From: Sediminivirga luteola
Lineage (GTDB): Bacteria > Actinomycetota > Actinomycetes > Actinomycetales > Brevibacteriaceae
Direction: 5' to 3'
Assembly: GCF_014639315.1 (NCBI RefSeq)
Contig: NZ_BMFY01000016.1
Span: forward strand, 1-64,000
DNA length: 64,000 nucleotides
In this document: positions 17,044 to 25,704 of the stretch, in pieces
Layout of the letters: each line of letters starts with the position of its first letter
How positions within the stretch are numbered: the stretch's first letter is position 1
Notes under the pieces: model-generated
What the model was told of the DNA's origin: nothing
What the model saw: only the letters and a program-made list of their open reading frames with translations
Database searches by the model: none
Translations under genes and position numbers: made by a program

Positions 17044-18294
17044 TCAGCTGCGGATGGCGTCGACGATGCGGACCCGGGTTGCGAGCACGGCCGGCACCAG
17101 GCCCGCGAGCGCGCCGACCCCCACCGAGACCACCAGGCCCAGCAGCGCGGCCGAGAGCGGGAACGGCGGCGCGTCCATCACCACTCGCTCCAGCTCCGCG
17201 GTCACCCGCGGGGACTTCAGGATCAGCATCGCCGCCAGCACGCCGACGCCGCCGGCCACGGCGGTGGCGACGACGCTCTCCATCATCACCGAGAAGAAGA
17301 TCCGCCCGCCCGTGGCGCCGAAGCTGCGCCGGATGCCGATCTCCCGGATCCGCTGCTGGATGGTCACCAGGGCGATGTTCATCAGGCCCAGCGCGCCCAG
17401 GAGCAGGATCAGGCCGCTGATGCCCAACAGCGCCGTCCGCAGACCGCCCAGCGCGACCGGGTCCTCTCCCCAGGCGGCGTAGTCGGTCCGCCAGACGCTG
17501 ACCTCCGCGTCCGGCAGGGCACGGGCGACATCGGCGGCGACCTGCTGCGCCAGTTCCTCGGAGATCTCCTCCGGCAGCCACATCTCCAGGGAGACATATT
17601 CCAGGTTGGCGGCGAGCTCGGGGACCTGCGCCGCCGTCTGCGAGAGCAGGAACATGGCGGGCTGATCGCTCGCGTAGGGCGCCGGTCCCACGCCGATGAT
17701 GGTGGCGGTCATCCCGCCAGAACCCGGCAGTTCCGTGGTGACGGGCAACTGCGCGGCGGAGAGCCCCCGCCGGTCGAGGAACAGCTGGTCCACGACGATC
17801 GGAGGGGAGAGGTTCTGCGCGTCTTCCGCCGTGAACCATCGGCCGGCGGTGACGCGCTGGCGGTGGATGACCGCGTAGTCCGGGTCCACGACGAAGACCT
17901 GCGTGAACGCCCCCAGCTCGAACGACTCCATCCCCGTCCCGGCCGCGATCCCGCCGTCCGCCGGCACGGCGTCGTCGATGCTGGTGGGCGAGTTGACCGA
18001 GGCGTACCGGATTCCGGAGCGCTCCAGCGCCTCGTCGGCGGCGGTCCGGACCGCCGTGTAGCCGGGTGAGGCCGCGGTCTCGAAGAACACCTCCATCGTG
18101 TAGGTGGCGGGACGGCCGGATTCGCGTTCGAAGGTCTCCCGCAGGCCCTGGGACATCATGTCCCCGAGGGCGACGACGACGGTGAGCGCGCAGACCGCGA
18201 CGCCGACGCCGATGAGCGAGAGCAGCACCCTGAGCTTGTGGATGCGCAGTTCCTGCCAGGCCTCCACGCAGGCGGCGGCGAAGGACGTGATCAT
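17044..18294 (-). CDS. MacB/FtsX-type ABC transporter permease
   Basis: A 416-residue permease: one N-terminal membrane helix (LRVLLSLIGVGVAVCALTVV), an extracytoplasmic MacB-PCD-like domain of about 210 residues, then three C-terminal helices of the FtsX domain (QRIREIGIRRSFGATGGRIF coupling helix). These export peptides, antibiotics or lipids by mechanotransmission rather than through a pore. The ATG at 18294 overlaps the ATPase stop as ATGA. It is the third gene of adaptor-ATPase-permease. In a monoderm no TolC-like partner is expected. Confidence 0.9.
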   Translation of the reverse strand: MITSFAAACVEAWQELRIHKLRVLLSLIGVGVAVCALTVVVALGDMMSQGLRETFERESGRPATYTMEVFFETAASPGYTAVRTAADEALERSGIRYASVNSPTSIDDAVPADGGIAAGTGMESFELGAFTQVFVVDPDYAVIHRQRVTAGRWFTAEDAQNLSPPIVVDQLFLDRRGLSAAQLPVTTELPGSGGMTATIIGVGPAPYASDQPAMFLLSQTAAQVPELAANLEYVSLEMWLPEEISEELAQQVAADVARALPDAEVSVWRTDYAAWGEDPVALGGLRTALLGISGLILLLGALGLMNIALVTIQQRIREIGIRRSFGATGGRIFFSVMMESVVATAVAGGVGVLAAMLILKSPRVTAELERVVMDAPPFPLSAALLGLVVSVGVGALAGLVPAVLATRVRIVDAIRS

Positions 18295-19082
18295 GCCCCC
18301 TCCTCCGCGTTCGCGACGCCGGCGTTTCCGCAGGCGGCAGGGTGCAGCGAACCGCCGGGGTGGCCCGCCTCACCGGGGTGCAGCCGGCCTCCGGCGAGCC
18401 GGAACCTGCGCCCGGCCATCATGGCGATGGCCGGGTCGTGGGTGATCGTGATCAGGGCGCTGCCGCTCTCCCGGGTGGCCTCGTCCAGCATGCCCATGAC
18501 CATGCGGCCGGTCTCCACGTCCAGGGCACCGGTGGGCTCGTCCGCCAGGACGACCCGAGGGCCCCGGACGAGGGCACGGGCGATGGCGACGCGCTGCTGC
18601 TCCCCGCCGGACAGATTCGTCGGGAGTTCATCCAGCCGGTGCCCCAGGCCAAGGCGGTCGAGCATGGCCGCGGCGATGTCCTTCCGGCGGCGGAACTCCC
18701 TGCCGGTCGCGTAGAGCAGCGGCGCCGCCACGTTCTCCAGCGCGGTGCGCCCCGGCAGGAGGTTGAACTGCTGGAACACGAATCCGATGTCCCTGCCGCG
18801 GATGCGCGCCGCCGCCCGCCCCGACAGGCGCTGCACAGGTGTACCCGCCCACAGCATGGCGCCGTCGCTGGGCCGGTCCAGCAGCCCGAGCAGGTTCAGC
18901 AGCGTGGACTTCCCGGTGCCGGAACGGCCGACGATGCCGATGTGCTCGCCGGACTGCACGGTGAGGTTCACCCCGGCCAGGATGGTCAGCAGCGAATCGT
19001 CCGGCAGGCGGACGCTCCGGGAGGCGTCCTGCAGTTCGATCAGCGCGGGCTGCGGGTCGGGAGCCTGCGGCGGCGCGCTCAC
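18291..19082 (-). CDS. MacB/LolD-type ABC transporter ATPase
   Basis: A 263-residue nucleotide-binding subunit with Walker A (GRSGTGKST), Q-loop FVFQQFNLLPGRTALENV, signature LSGGEQQRVAIARAL and Walker B VVLADEPTGALD, plus the switch His in ITHD. The Gln-rich Q-loop phrase is typical of the MacB/LolD/FtsE class. The GTG start at 19082 overlaps the adaptor stop (GTGA). The last 30 residues are a Gly/Pro-rich extension with no motif. It powers the FtsX permease encoded next. Confidence 0.93.
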   Translation of the reverse strand: MSAPPQAPDPQPALIELQDASRSVRLPDDSLLTILAGVNLTVQSGEHIGIVGRSGTGKSTLLNLLGLLDRPSDGAMLWAGTPVQRLSGRAAARIRGRDIGFVFQQFNLLPGRTALENVAAPLLYATGREFRRRKDIAAAMLDRLGLGHRLDELPTNLSGGEQQRVAIARALVRGPRVVLADEPTGALDVETGRMVMGMLDEATRESGSALITITHDPAIAMMAGRRFRLAGGRLHPGEAGHPGGSLHPAACGNAGVANAEEGA

Positions 19083-20149
19083 GCTCCGTCCTCGAAGGAC
19101 TCCTCATAGCCCTCGTCGTAGACCTCGCCGAACTCATCGAACTCGCCGAACTCACCGGGATCCTCGGCGCCGGAAGGCCCTGTGCCTGGGACGTACTCCT
19201 CGATGAGCTCACCCTCCTCGAGCCCTTCCATGATCTCCGCCATGACGCCGTCATTGAGCCCGACGACGACCTGCCGCTCCTCGCTGGCGCCGTCCTCAGC
19301 CAGGACCCACACGGTCCCGTTGCCGGTCAGGCCGCGCACCGCGGTGACGGGTACCAGCAGGACATCATCGGCGGTGCCGGCCTCGACGCTCATGGTGACC
19401 GGCAGATCGTGGAACACGCGCACGTCATCGGGCACCCGGCAGGTGAGTCCCGGCCCGCCCCCGGCGTTCTCGGCCGGCTCCTCCCCCTCGCCGGCCGGGG
19501 CACCGGCCTGGTCGATGCGCAGCCGGTCGCAGTCGAAGGGCTCGGGGCCGCCGATGATGGTGATCGTCGCCGCGCCGGGCACCTCGGGAAGCCGGTAGAG
19601 CTGACCCGGCTCGATCTGCGCCACTGCCCGGAAGCTGTCCTTGGCGAGGGTCGTCACGATCCCGCCGCGCTCGACCTCGTCGCCGGCACTGATCTGGAAC
19701 TCCCCGACGGTGCCGGCCTCGGGCGCCGTGACGGTGTGGTACCGGTAACGCTGAGCGTCTGAGGAGGCGGGCGCGGGTGCTTCCTCACCCGGCTCGCCCG
19801 TGTCCGCAGGTGGCTCGGGAGCGTCTTCGGTGCGGATCTGGAAGAGTTCGGCGCCGCGCAGGACCTGCTGCCCGGGCTCGGCGAAGATGTGGTTGACGGT
19901 GCCGGTCTGGCTGGCCTTGACCTGGACCGGGGAGTCGACCTCGATCCTGCCGTTGAGCTGCAGGACATTGGAGATGCTGCCGCGCTCGACCGCCACCTGC
20001 GAGGACAGCAGCTCCCCGGTGGGGCTGAGCGCGTCGTCGGCGTTGGCTTGCCCGCTCGGGCGGAAGGCCATCCAGGCCAAGGCCACGGCGATCACCGCGA
20101 GGACGGCGAGGTAGGCGATCGGCAGGACCACCCGGCGGAAGACTCTCAT
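19079..20149 (-). CDS. HlyD/MacA-like periplasmic adaptor (membrane fusion protein)
   Basis: A 356-residue protein anchored by one N-terminal helix (VVLPIAYLAVLAVIAVALAW). Two half-lipoyl segments (VQVKASQTGTVNHIFAEPGQ and APEAGTVGEFQISAGDEV) flank a short, disordered Glu/Pro/Ala insert where Gram-negative members have a coiled-coil hairpin. A beta-barrel and a C-terminal VTAVRGLTGNGTVWV segment follow; the tail is strongly acidic. It begins the three-gene efflux operon. The lack of a long hairpin fits a monoderm that has no outer-membrane channel. The ATG at 20149 is preceded by GGAAAGAG. Confidence 0.85.
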   Translation of the reverse strand: MRVFRRVVLPIAYLAVLAVIAVALAWMAFRPSGQANADDALSPTGELLSSQVAVERGSISNVLQLNGRIEVDSPVQVKASQTGTVNHIFAEPGQQVLRGAELFQIRTEDAPEPPADTGEPGEEAPAPASSDAQRYRYHTVTAPEAGTVGEFQISAGDEVERGGIVTTLAKDSFRAVAQIEPGQLYRLPEVPGAATITIIGGPEPFDCDRLRIDQAGAPAGEGEEPAENAGGGPGLTCRVPDDVRVFHDLPVTMSVEAGTADDVLLVPVTAVRGLTGNGTVWVLAEDGASEERQVVVGLNDGVMAEIMEGLEEGELIEEYVPGTGPSGAEDPGEFGEFDEFGEVYDEGYEESFEDGA

Positions 20150-20513
20150 CGGCGCTCTTTCCAGTGAGAACGGCGGGCGGCCGGATGCTCCCGCGCTGCC
20201 CGGGCGCCCTCACGCGGGAAGAACACGCCGAGCTGCGCTGCTCTCATGGTAGAGCCTCGCGCGGGCCGCCCGGCGCCGGTGCTCTGGCGACCGACGCCGG
20301 CACCAGCGTAGGAGCACACGGACCGTCCGCACATCATCCGCACGAGGTATCGACCACGGCACGATGACGTGGTACAGCGAGAGGTCGCGCACCAGTGTGA
20401 TTTCAGTCTCGTTCCCCCCGCGGGCGATCAAGGCGTACTAGCGTAGATAGGTGAGCCAAACCTCACCGGGCGCCTGGATGCGGCGGCCCGGACGACCCGA
20501 AGGAGGACCAGCG
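20150..20513. other. Divergent intergenic region
   Basis: 364 bases between the efflux operon and the flavoprotein gene. Apart from an iron-box-like palindrome at 20447-20465 and the flavoprotein Shine-Dalgarno (AAGGAGG, 20500-20506), I see no gene and no clear terminator. Confidence 0.5.
20447..20465. promoter_or_regulatory. DtxR/IdeR-type iron-box candidate
   Basis: The 19 bases ATAGGTGAGCCAAACCTCA match 14 of 19 positions of the IdeR consensus TTAGGTTAGGCTAACCTAA. The site contains most of a GGTGAG/CTCACC inverted repeat (20450-20467). It lies about 50 bases before the flavoprotein ATG and just after TACTAG, a possible -10, so binding would block transcription. Iron control is inferred from the match only. 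Confidence 0.5.
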
Positions 20514-22259
20514 ATGCACCCCCACCACCGTCCGGAGGAACGCCGCCTCAGCACGTCCGTTCTCGTCATCGGCACCGGGGGCGGCGGCCTGCGCACCGGT
20601 ATCGAACTGGCCGAGGCCGGCCAGGACGTCCTCCTCGTCGGCAAACGGCCCCGCATGGACGCCCACACGTCCCTGGCCGCCGGGGGCATCAATGCGTCAC
20701 TGGCGACCATCGACGCCGAGGACTCCTGGCAGCAGCACGCCGCGGACACCATCAAGGAGAGCTACTTCCTGGCCGATCCCCGCACCGTCGAGATCGTCAC
20801 CCAGGGCGCCGCCCGCGGCATCGCGGACCTGGAGCGCTACGGGATGCCCTTCGCCAGGGAGCGGGACGGGCGCATCACCCTGCGGTTCTTCGGGGCGCAC
20901 ACCTACCGGCGTACCGCGTTCAGCGGCGACTACACCGGTCTGGAGATCCAGCGGGCCCTGCTGCGGCGGGCCACCGAGCTGGAGATCCCCGTGATCGACT
21001 CGCTCTACATCACCCGTCTCCTGGTGTCGGAGGGAACCGTGTTCGGGGCCTACGGCTTCGACGTAGGCGACGGCACCCGCTACCTCATCCACGCCGATGC
21101 CGTGGTCCTGGCAGCCGGCGGACACAACCGCATCTGGCGGCAGACCTCCTCCCGCCGGGACGAGAACACCGGGGACTCCTGGCGGCTGTCGGTCGAGGCC
21201 GGCGCCAGGATCCGCGACGCCGAGCTCGTCCAGTTCCATCCCTCCGGCATCCTGGAGCCCGCGCACGCCGCCGGCACGCTCGTCTCCGAAGCGGCGCGCG
21301 GCGAAGGCGGCATCCTCCGCAACGCGCTCGGCGAGCGCTTCATGGAACGCTACGACCCCGAGCGGATGGAGCTGTCCACCCGCGACCGGGTGGCGCTGGG
21401 CGCCTACACCGAGATCAAGGAGGGGCGGGGCACCGAGAAGGGCGGCGTATGGCTGGACGTCTCCCATCTGCCGCGCGAGACCATCATGCAGCGGCTGCCG
21501 CGGGTGTACCAGACGATGATCGAGCTGCAGATGCTGGACATCACCAGGGAGCCGATGGAGATCGCGCCGACCGCGCACTACTCCATGGGCGGGGTGTGGG
21601 TGCGGCCGGAGGACCATGCCACCGATGTCGACGGCCTGTACGCCATCGGGGAAGTGGCCTCCGGGCTGCACGGCGCCAACCGGCTGGGCGGCAATTCGCT
21701 CATCGAGCTGCTGGTCTACGGACGCGTCACGGGTCAGGCGGTGGCGGAGTACGTCGCCGGGCGGCAGACGCATCGGCGTTCACCGGAGGCCGTCACCGAG
21801 GCGCGCGCCGAGGTGGACGGCCTGCTGGCCGCGGACGGGGACGAGAACGTGCGCACCCTGCAGCGGGCCATCAGGGACACCATGACCGAGCATGCCGGCG
21901 TGGTCCGGGACGAGGCGGGCCTGCAGGCGGGCCTGGCACGGCTGAGCGAGATCGAGGAGCGGATCTCCGGCATCGGGGTCCACCCGGACATCGCCGGATT
22001 CCAGGACCTTGCGCACGCTTTCGACGTGAAGGCCTCGGCGCTGGCCGCCAGGGCCACCCTCCAATGCGCGCTGGAGAGGCGTGAGACCCGCGGCTGCCAC
22101 AACCGCAGCGACCACCCGGAGACCGATCCGGCACTGCAGGTGAATCTGGTGTGGTCCGCCGACGGCACGATCGAGCGCGAAGCCATCCCGCCAGTGCCCG
22201 AGGAGATCGCCGCGCTCATCCCCGAGGCGGTCTCCCAGGAGGGCAAGCTGGTGGAGTGA
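20514..22259 (+). CDS. SdhA/FrdA/NadB-type FAD-dependent dehydrogenase
   Basis: A 581-residue flavoprotein of the succinate dehydrogenase/fumarate reductase/L-aspartate oxidase group. It has an FAD site VIGTGGGGLRTGIELAEAG, the HTSLAAGGINASL loop, HPSGI, catalytic-region SEAARGEGGILRNALGERFM, AHYSMGGVWV, ANRLGGNSLIELLVYG and a RETRGCHNRSDHPE arginine region. It should oxidise or reduce a C4 dicarboxylate or aspartate. No iron-sulfur or membrane subunits are adjacent and no nadA/nadC, so it may act alone or with subunits elsewhere. The start is ATG 20514 after a strong AAGGAGG. Confidence 0.85.
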   Translation: MHPHHRPEERRLSTSVLVIGTGGGGLRTGIELAEAGQDVLLVGKRPRMDAHTSLAAGGINASLATIDAEDSWQQHAADTIKESYFLADPRTVEIVTQGAARGIADLERYGMPFARERDGRITLRFFGAHTYRRTAFSGDYTGLEIQRALLRRATELEIPVIDSLYITRLLVSEGTVFGAYGFDVGDGTRYLIHADAVVLAAGGHNRIWRQTSSRRDENTGDSWRLSVEAGARIRDAELVQFHPSGILEPAHAAGTLVSEAARGEGGILRNALGERFMERYDPERMELSTRDRVALGAYTEIKEGRGTEKGGVWLDVSHLPRETIMQRLPRVYQTMIELQMLDITREPMEIAPTAHYSMGGVWVRPEDHATDVDGLYAIGEVASGLHGANRLGGNSLIELLVYGRVTGQAVAEYVAGRQTHRRSPEAVTEARAEVDGLLAADGDENVRTLQRAIRDTMTEHAGVVRDEAGLQAGLARLSEIEERISGIGVHPDIAGFQDLAHAFDVKASALAARATLQCALERRETRGCHNRSDHPETDPALQVNLVWSADGTIEREAIPPVPEEIAALIPEAVSQEGKLVE

Positions 22260-22287
22260 GCGCGCGCGGCCGGCGAGCGGACGGATG

Positions 22288-22305
22288 GGTCACAGCCAAG
22301 TGACC
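22288..22305. promoter_or_regulatory. Inverted repeat before the nucleotidyltransferase gene
   Basis: GGTCAC and GTGACC separated by six bases lie 29 bases after the flavoprotein stop and 13 bases before the next ATG. It could be an autoregulatory operator of the MNT module or a weak terminator of the upstream gene. Confidence 0.4.
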
Positions 22306-22318
22306 TCCTCGCAGCAGG

Positions 22319-22579
22319 ATGGCAGTGCTTCCCCAGCTTGCCGAAAGTTGCGCCCGCACGCAGATCACCGCTTTCGACTCCACGGCACGCGGTGACGATC
22401 GGGCGGGTTCCGACGTGGATCTCCTCGTGCAGCCTCCCGCGGACGCCGACCATTTTGACATGATCTGGCTGGAAGAAGCGTTCGAGACAATCCTGGGCCG
22501 AGACGTCGATCTGGTCAGCTATGGCGGCCTCGATCCACGCCTGGATCGCGACATCCTTCGCGACAAGGTTCTGTTGTGA
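22319..22579 (+). CDS. MNT-type minimal nucleotidyltransferase (MntA-like antitoxin)
   Basis: An 86-residue minimal nucleotidyltransferase. The active-site segment reads FDSTARGDDRAGSDVDLLV: the Ser and the paired metal-binding Asp residues (DVDLLV) are present, but the usual Gly before Ser is Asp. The end, DVDLVSYGGLDPRLDRDILR, is typical of MntA. These proteins normally AMPylate and silence a HepT RNase toxin encoded immediately downstream. Here the downstream partner is only 23 codons long. Slightly short for the family (about 97), so a few N-terminal residues may be lost. Confidence 0.75.
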   Translation: MAVLPQLAESCARTQITAFDSTARGDDRAGSDVDLLVQPPADADHFDMIWLEEAFETILGRDVDLVSYGGLDPRLDRDILRDKVLL

Positions 22580-22650
22580 TGGAGGTTCGAGTCGCGAAGG
22601 AGTTGCTGCACATCGCACACGCTTCCGCCACGCTCGATCTCGACGCCTGA
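22579..22650 (+). pseudogene. 23-codon ORF, possible hepT remnant
   Basis: The ATG overlaps the nucleotidyltransferase stop (TGATG), the classic coupling for the MNT-HepT pair. The frame begins MEVRVAKELLHIAHAS and stops at 22648-22650. A full HepT has about 110-140 residues, so this is either a truncated toxin start or a chance ORF. The 140 bases after it hold no continuation I can recognise. Confidence 0.35.
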
Positions 22651-22790
22651 TCCGGTCACCAGAATGCGCGGCGAGCCGGACGAGCCAGCTACATCTCGTC
22701 GCACAGTCCTGCTGTACCTCTGGACGGATTCCTACTGTACTTTTCGCCGGGTTTTCGTCAGGACAGTCCGAGCCCGATGCCCGCCCCGCC

Positions 22791-24683
22791 TCAGCGCAGG
22801 AACAGGCGCTTCATCCGGTAGGCCGCGAGCGCGCCGCCTGCGACGATCATCGCCAGGTAGTAGCCCAGGTGCACGAGGGTCAGCCCGCTGAACTGCCAGA
22901 ACGCGATGTCCCGCATCAGTTCCACGCCGTGCCACAGGGGAAGCGCCTGGATCACCCACTGCACGCCGGCCGGGTAGACGTCGATGGGGAACAGCGTCGC
23001 GGAGAACAGGAACATCGGGATGAGCACCATCATCATCCAGTCCATCTGCTGGAAGCGCTTCATGAAGCTGGTGGCGGCCATGCCGATGCAGGCGAAGCCG
23101 AGGGCGATGAACAGCGCGGTGAACCACATCAGCACCGCCGAGGCCGGTCCCACCAGGCCCGCGCCCAGCAGCACGCCAAGGAACCCGAGCGCGTAGATCC
23201 CGCCGCGGAACAGCGCCAGGCAGATCTCCCCGACGGCCACGTCCACGGGACCCAGCGAGGTGGACATCATCGTCTGGTAGAGCTTGGTGATCTTCAGCTT
23301 GAAGAACACGTTCCAGGTGGAGTCGAAGACCGCTCCGTTCATCGCGGAGACCGCCAGCAGGGCCGGCGCGATGAAGGCCGCGTAGCTGATGGTGTCCTGC
23401 CCGGCGAGTCCGGCCTGCTCGGCCTCGATGCCGCTGATCATGGGGGACACCCCGAGGCCGAAGCTGGTCAGGAACAGCACCGGCTCTAAGAATCCGGACA
23501 GGAAGATCACGCCACGGTTGTTGCGGATCGCCGCCAGGCCCCTGGCGAAGACGGCGCGGATGTTGCCGGAGTAGTAGCTTGATGCCACTCCGGTGCGGAA
23601 CGTGACCGGCGGCAACCCGGCGCCGACACCGCTCCCGGTGGCCGGTGCGTTCGCCCTGGGGGCCGCTCCCGTCATCTGGGCACCGGCGACGCGACCAGCC
23701 TCGGCGCGGGCCTCATCGGCGTCCTTGGCGTCCTGCTTGGCCTGCCGCCGCAGATCGGATTTCAGGCCTGGCACCCGGCCGGGCCATTCCTCGTAGCCGA
23801 GGCGCCGGATGAAGACCCGGCGGACGACGAGCCACGCCAGGAACGCGACGCCGGCGAGGTACCCCAGATGCACCGCGACCATCCACGGCGGGCCTGGCTG
23901 CCCGAAGGCGAGCACCCGGCCGAGTTCGTTGGCGTGCCAGATCGGGGAGATCCAGCCGACGACCTGCAGGAACCCCGGCAGATTGGTCAGCGGGTAGAAG
24001 GTCCCGGAGAACAGGAACAGCGGCATGATGATGAACCGCTGGATGAGCGCCGCGTGGCCCTTCTCGTCCCGCAGCGTGGAGATGTACGCCATGATCGGCA
24101 GCCCCATGGCCAGACCGCCCAGGACGGCGGAGAAGACCATGAGGACCGCCAGCGGGGAAGCCAGCACGCCGAAGGCGAACAGGACGCCGATGAAGATCAG
24201 GGCGTGCACGGCGAACCGGCAGCACACCCCGAGGATGTGCCCGAGCGCGATCTGCTGCGGGCTCAGCGCGGTCGCCTGGGCGCCGTAGTACTTGCGGCGC
24301 CACTTGAACCCCTCCATGACCGGGAAGGTGAACTCGGTGCCGGCGGTCATCGCCACGGTGGAGGCCAGGATCGCCGGGGCGATGTACATCAGGTACGAAT
24401 CCGCGCCATAGGCGGAGAAGTCCGTCTCCGCGCCGATCAGGACCCCCAGCCCGAGGCCCATCGCCAGGATGTACACGATGGGCTGGAACGTCGAGGAGAA
24501 CAGCACCACCCCGCCGTAGGCGCGCATCGACCGCAGCGTGGCTTCCGCCTGGTAGAGCGCGCCCCAGCGGCGGACGCGCCGGGCGAGCACGTCCTTGTCC
24601 GCAGCCGGCGAGCCGGTCATGGGAGCCGGAACGGCCGTCGGCGCGCCGGCCCGGGGTAGCCGGGTGCTCGCAGGCTCAGTCAA
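22791..24683 (-). CDS. Fused double ABC-2 permease of a DrrAB/NodJ-like exporter
   Basis: A 630-residue protein made of two ABC-2 membrane domains. The first half (about residues 40-290, starting near LYQAEATLRSMRAYGG) and the second (about 355-630, starting near YYSGNIRAVFARGL) each have about six membrane segments. A charged, Ala-rich cytoplasmic linker joins them. In most actinobacteria these are two separate genes. The frame opens at TTG 24683, overlapping the ATPase stop by eight bases; ATG 24620 is an alternative without a good Shine-Dalgarno. With the ATPase it likely exports a lipid, glycolipid or hydrophobic drug. Confidence 0.87.
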   Translation of the reverse strand: MTEPASTRLPRAGAPTAVPAPMTGSPAADKDVLARRVRRWGALYQAEATLRSMRAYGGVVLFSSTFQPIVYILAMGLGLGVLIGAETDFSAYGADSYLMYIAPAILASTVAMTAGTEFTFPVMEGFKWRRKYYGAQATALSPQQIALGHILGVCCRFAVHALIFIGVLFAFGVLASPLAVLMVFSAVLGGLAMGLPIMAYISTLRDEKGHAALIQRFIIMPLFLFSGTFYPLTNLPGFLQVVGWISPIWHANELGRVLAFGQPGPPWMVAVHLGYLAGVAFLAWLVVRRVFIRRLGYEEWPGRVPGLKSDLRRQAKQDAKDADEARAEAGRVAGAQMTGAAPRANAPATGSGVGAGLPPVTFRTGVASSYYSGNIRAVFARGLAAIRNNRGVIFLSGFLEPVLFLTSFGLGVSPMISGIEAEQAGLAGQDTISYAAFIAPALLAVSAMNGAVFDSTWNVFFKLKITKLYQTMMSTSLGPVDVAVGEICLALFRGGIYALGFLGVLLGAGLVGPASAVLMWFTALFIALGFACIGMAATSFMKRFQQMDWMMMVLIPMFLFSATLFPIDVYPAGVQWVIQALPLWHGVELMRDIAFWQFSGLTLVHLGYYLAMIVAGGALAAYRMKRLFLR

Positions 24684-25677
24684 CGAGGGACCGTCCCGTC
24701 AGACGCAGGAACACATCCTCCAGGCTGGAGCGGCGCACCAGTGAGGTGAGGGGTTTGTGACCGGAGGCGTGCAGGCGCTCCATCGCGGCCTCGGCCTGCC
24801 CGGCGTAGACCAGCAGCCGGTCCGGCAGCACCTCGATGTGGCTGAAGCCGATCATGCCGGCGACCTCCGGGGCGTCGAGCAGGGCGGTGAGCTCCCGCGC
24901 GATCTCCGCGTTGCGGTCCATGCCGAACCGCAGCTCCAGCACCTCCCGGGTCGAGTGCTCAGCGATCAGGCCGCGCGGCGAACCCTCGGCCATGATGGCG
25001 CCCTGGTCGACGACGATCAGCCGGTCGCAGAGCTGCTCGGCCTCGTCCATGTGGTGGGTGGTGAGCACCAGCGTGGTGCCGGACTCCTTGAGCCGGAACA
25101 GCCGGTCCCACAGCACATGCCGCGCCTGCGGGTCCAGGCCCGTCGTCGGCTCGTCCAGCAGCAAGACCTGCGGCTCGTTCACCAGAGCGCGGGCGATGGT
25201 GAGCCGGCGCTTCATCCCGCCGGAGAGGTCCTCCACCCGGGCACGCGCCTTGTGGCTCAGCTGCGCGAACTCCAGCAGTTCCTCGGCTTTGGAGACCAGA
25301 TACCGGCGGGGCAGGCCGAAGTAGCGGCCGTACATGATGATGTTCTCCCGGACCGAGAGTTCCTCGTCCAGATTGTCCTGCTGCGGCACCACGCCGAGGC
25401 GGGCGCGTACCTCGGGGCCGTGCCGTTCGGGGTCGAGCCCCGCCACGAGCAGCTCGCCGCCGGTCCGCTCGGACACCGCGGCGATCATCCGCATCGTGGT
25501 GGACTTACCGGCGCCGTTCGGGCCGAGCAGCCCGAAGGACTCGCCACGGGCCACGGTGAAGTCGATGCCGTCGACGGCGGTGAAATCGCCGTAACGCTTG
25601 GTCAGGGAGCTTGCCGTGATCGCGGGAGCGGCGGAATCAGCCGCCTGCTGCCGGGCCGGGGACAGAGAAGACGTCAC
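24676..25677 (-). CDS. DrrA-like ABC transporter ATPase
   Basis: A 333-residue ABC-2 type ATPase: Walker [11 protein letters not shown]-loop VVPQQDNLDEELSVREN, signature LSGGMKRRLTIARAL, Walker B LLLDEPTTGLD and switch TTHHMDEA. The roughly 100 C-terminal residues match the DrrA/NodI accessory domain. The GTG start follows seven bases after a TACACT -10 hexamer, suggesting leaderless translation. The next gene starts inside its end, so ATPase and fused permease are made together. Confidence 0.92.
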   Translation of the reverse strand: MTSSLSPARQQAADSAAPAITASSLTKRYGDFTAVDGIDFTVARGESFGLLGPNGAGKSTTMRMIAAVSERTGGELLVAGLDPERHGPEVRARLGVVPQQDNLDEELSVRENIIMYGRYFGLPRRYLVSKAEELLEFAQLSHKARARVEDLSGGMKRRLTIARALVNEPQVLLLDEPTTGLDPQARHVLWDRLFRLKESGTTLVLTTHHMDEAEQLCDRLIVVDQGAIMAEGSPRGLIAEHSTREVLELRFGMDRNAEIARELTALLDAPEVAGMIGFSHIEVLPDRLLVYAGQAEAAMERLHASGHKPLTSLVRRSSLEDVFLRLTGRSLVD

Positions 25678-25684
25678 CTCGTGC

Positions 25685-25690
25685 AGTGTA
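25685..25690 (-). promoter_or_regulatory. -10 hexamer for the DrrA-like gene
   Basis: TACACT on the minus strand is followed by seven bases and the GTG start at 25677. No -35 or Shine-Dalgarno is convincing; a leaderless mRNA is inferred. Confidence 0.4.
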
Positions 25691-25704
25691 CTCGCGCGGG
25701 CGCC

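Noticed and set aside
22570-22600. A tRNA T-loop-like GGTTCGAGTC
   Set aside because: No acceptor, D or anticodon arms can be formed around it; it lies in the end of the nucleotidyltransferase reading frame and the next ORF.
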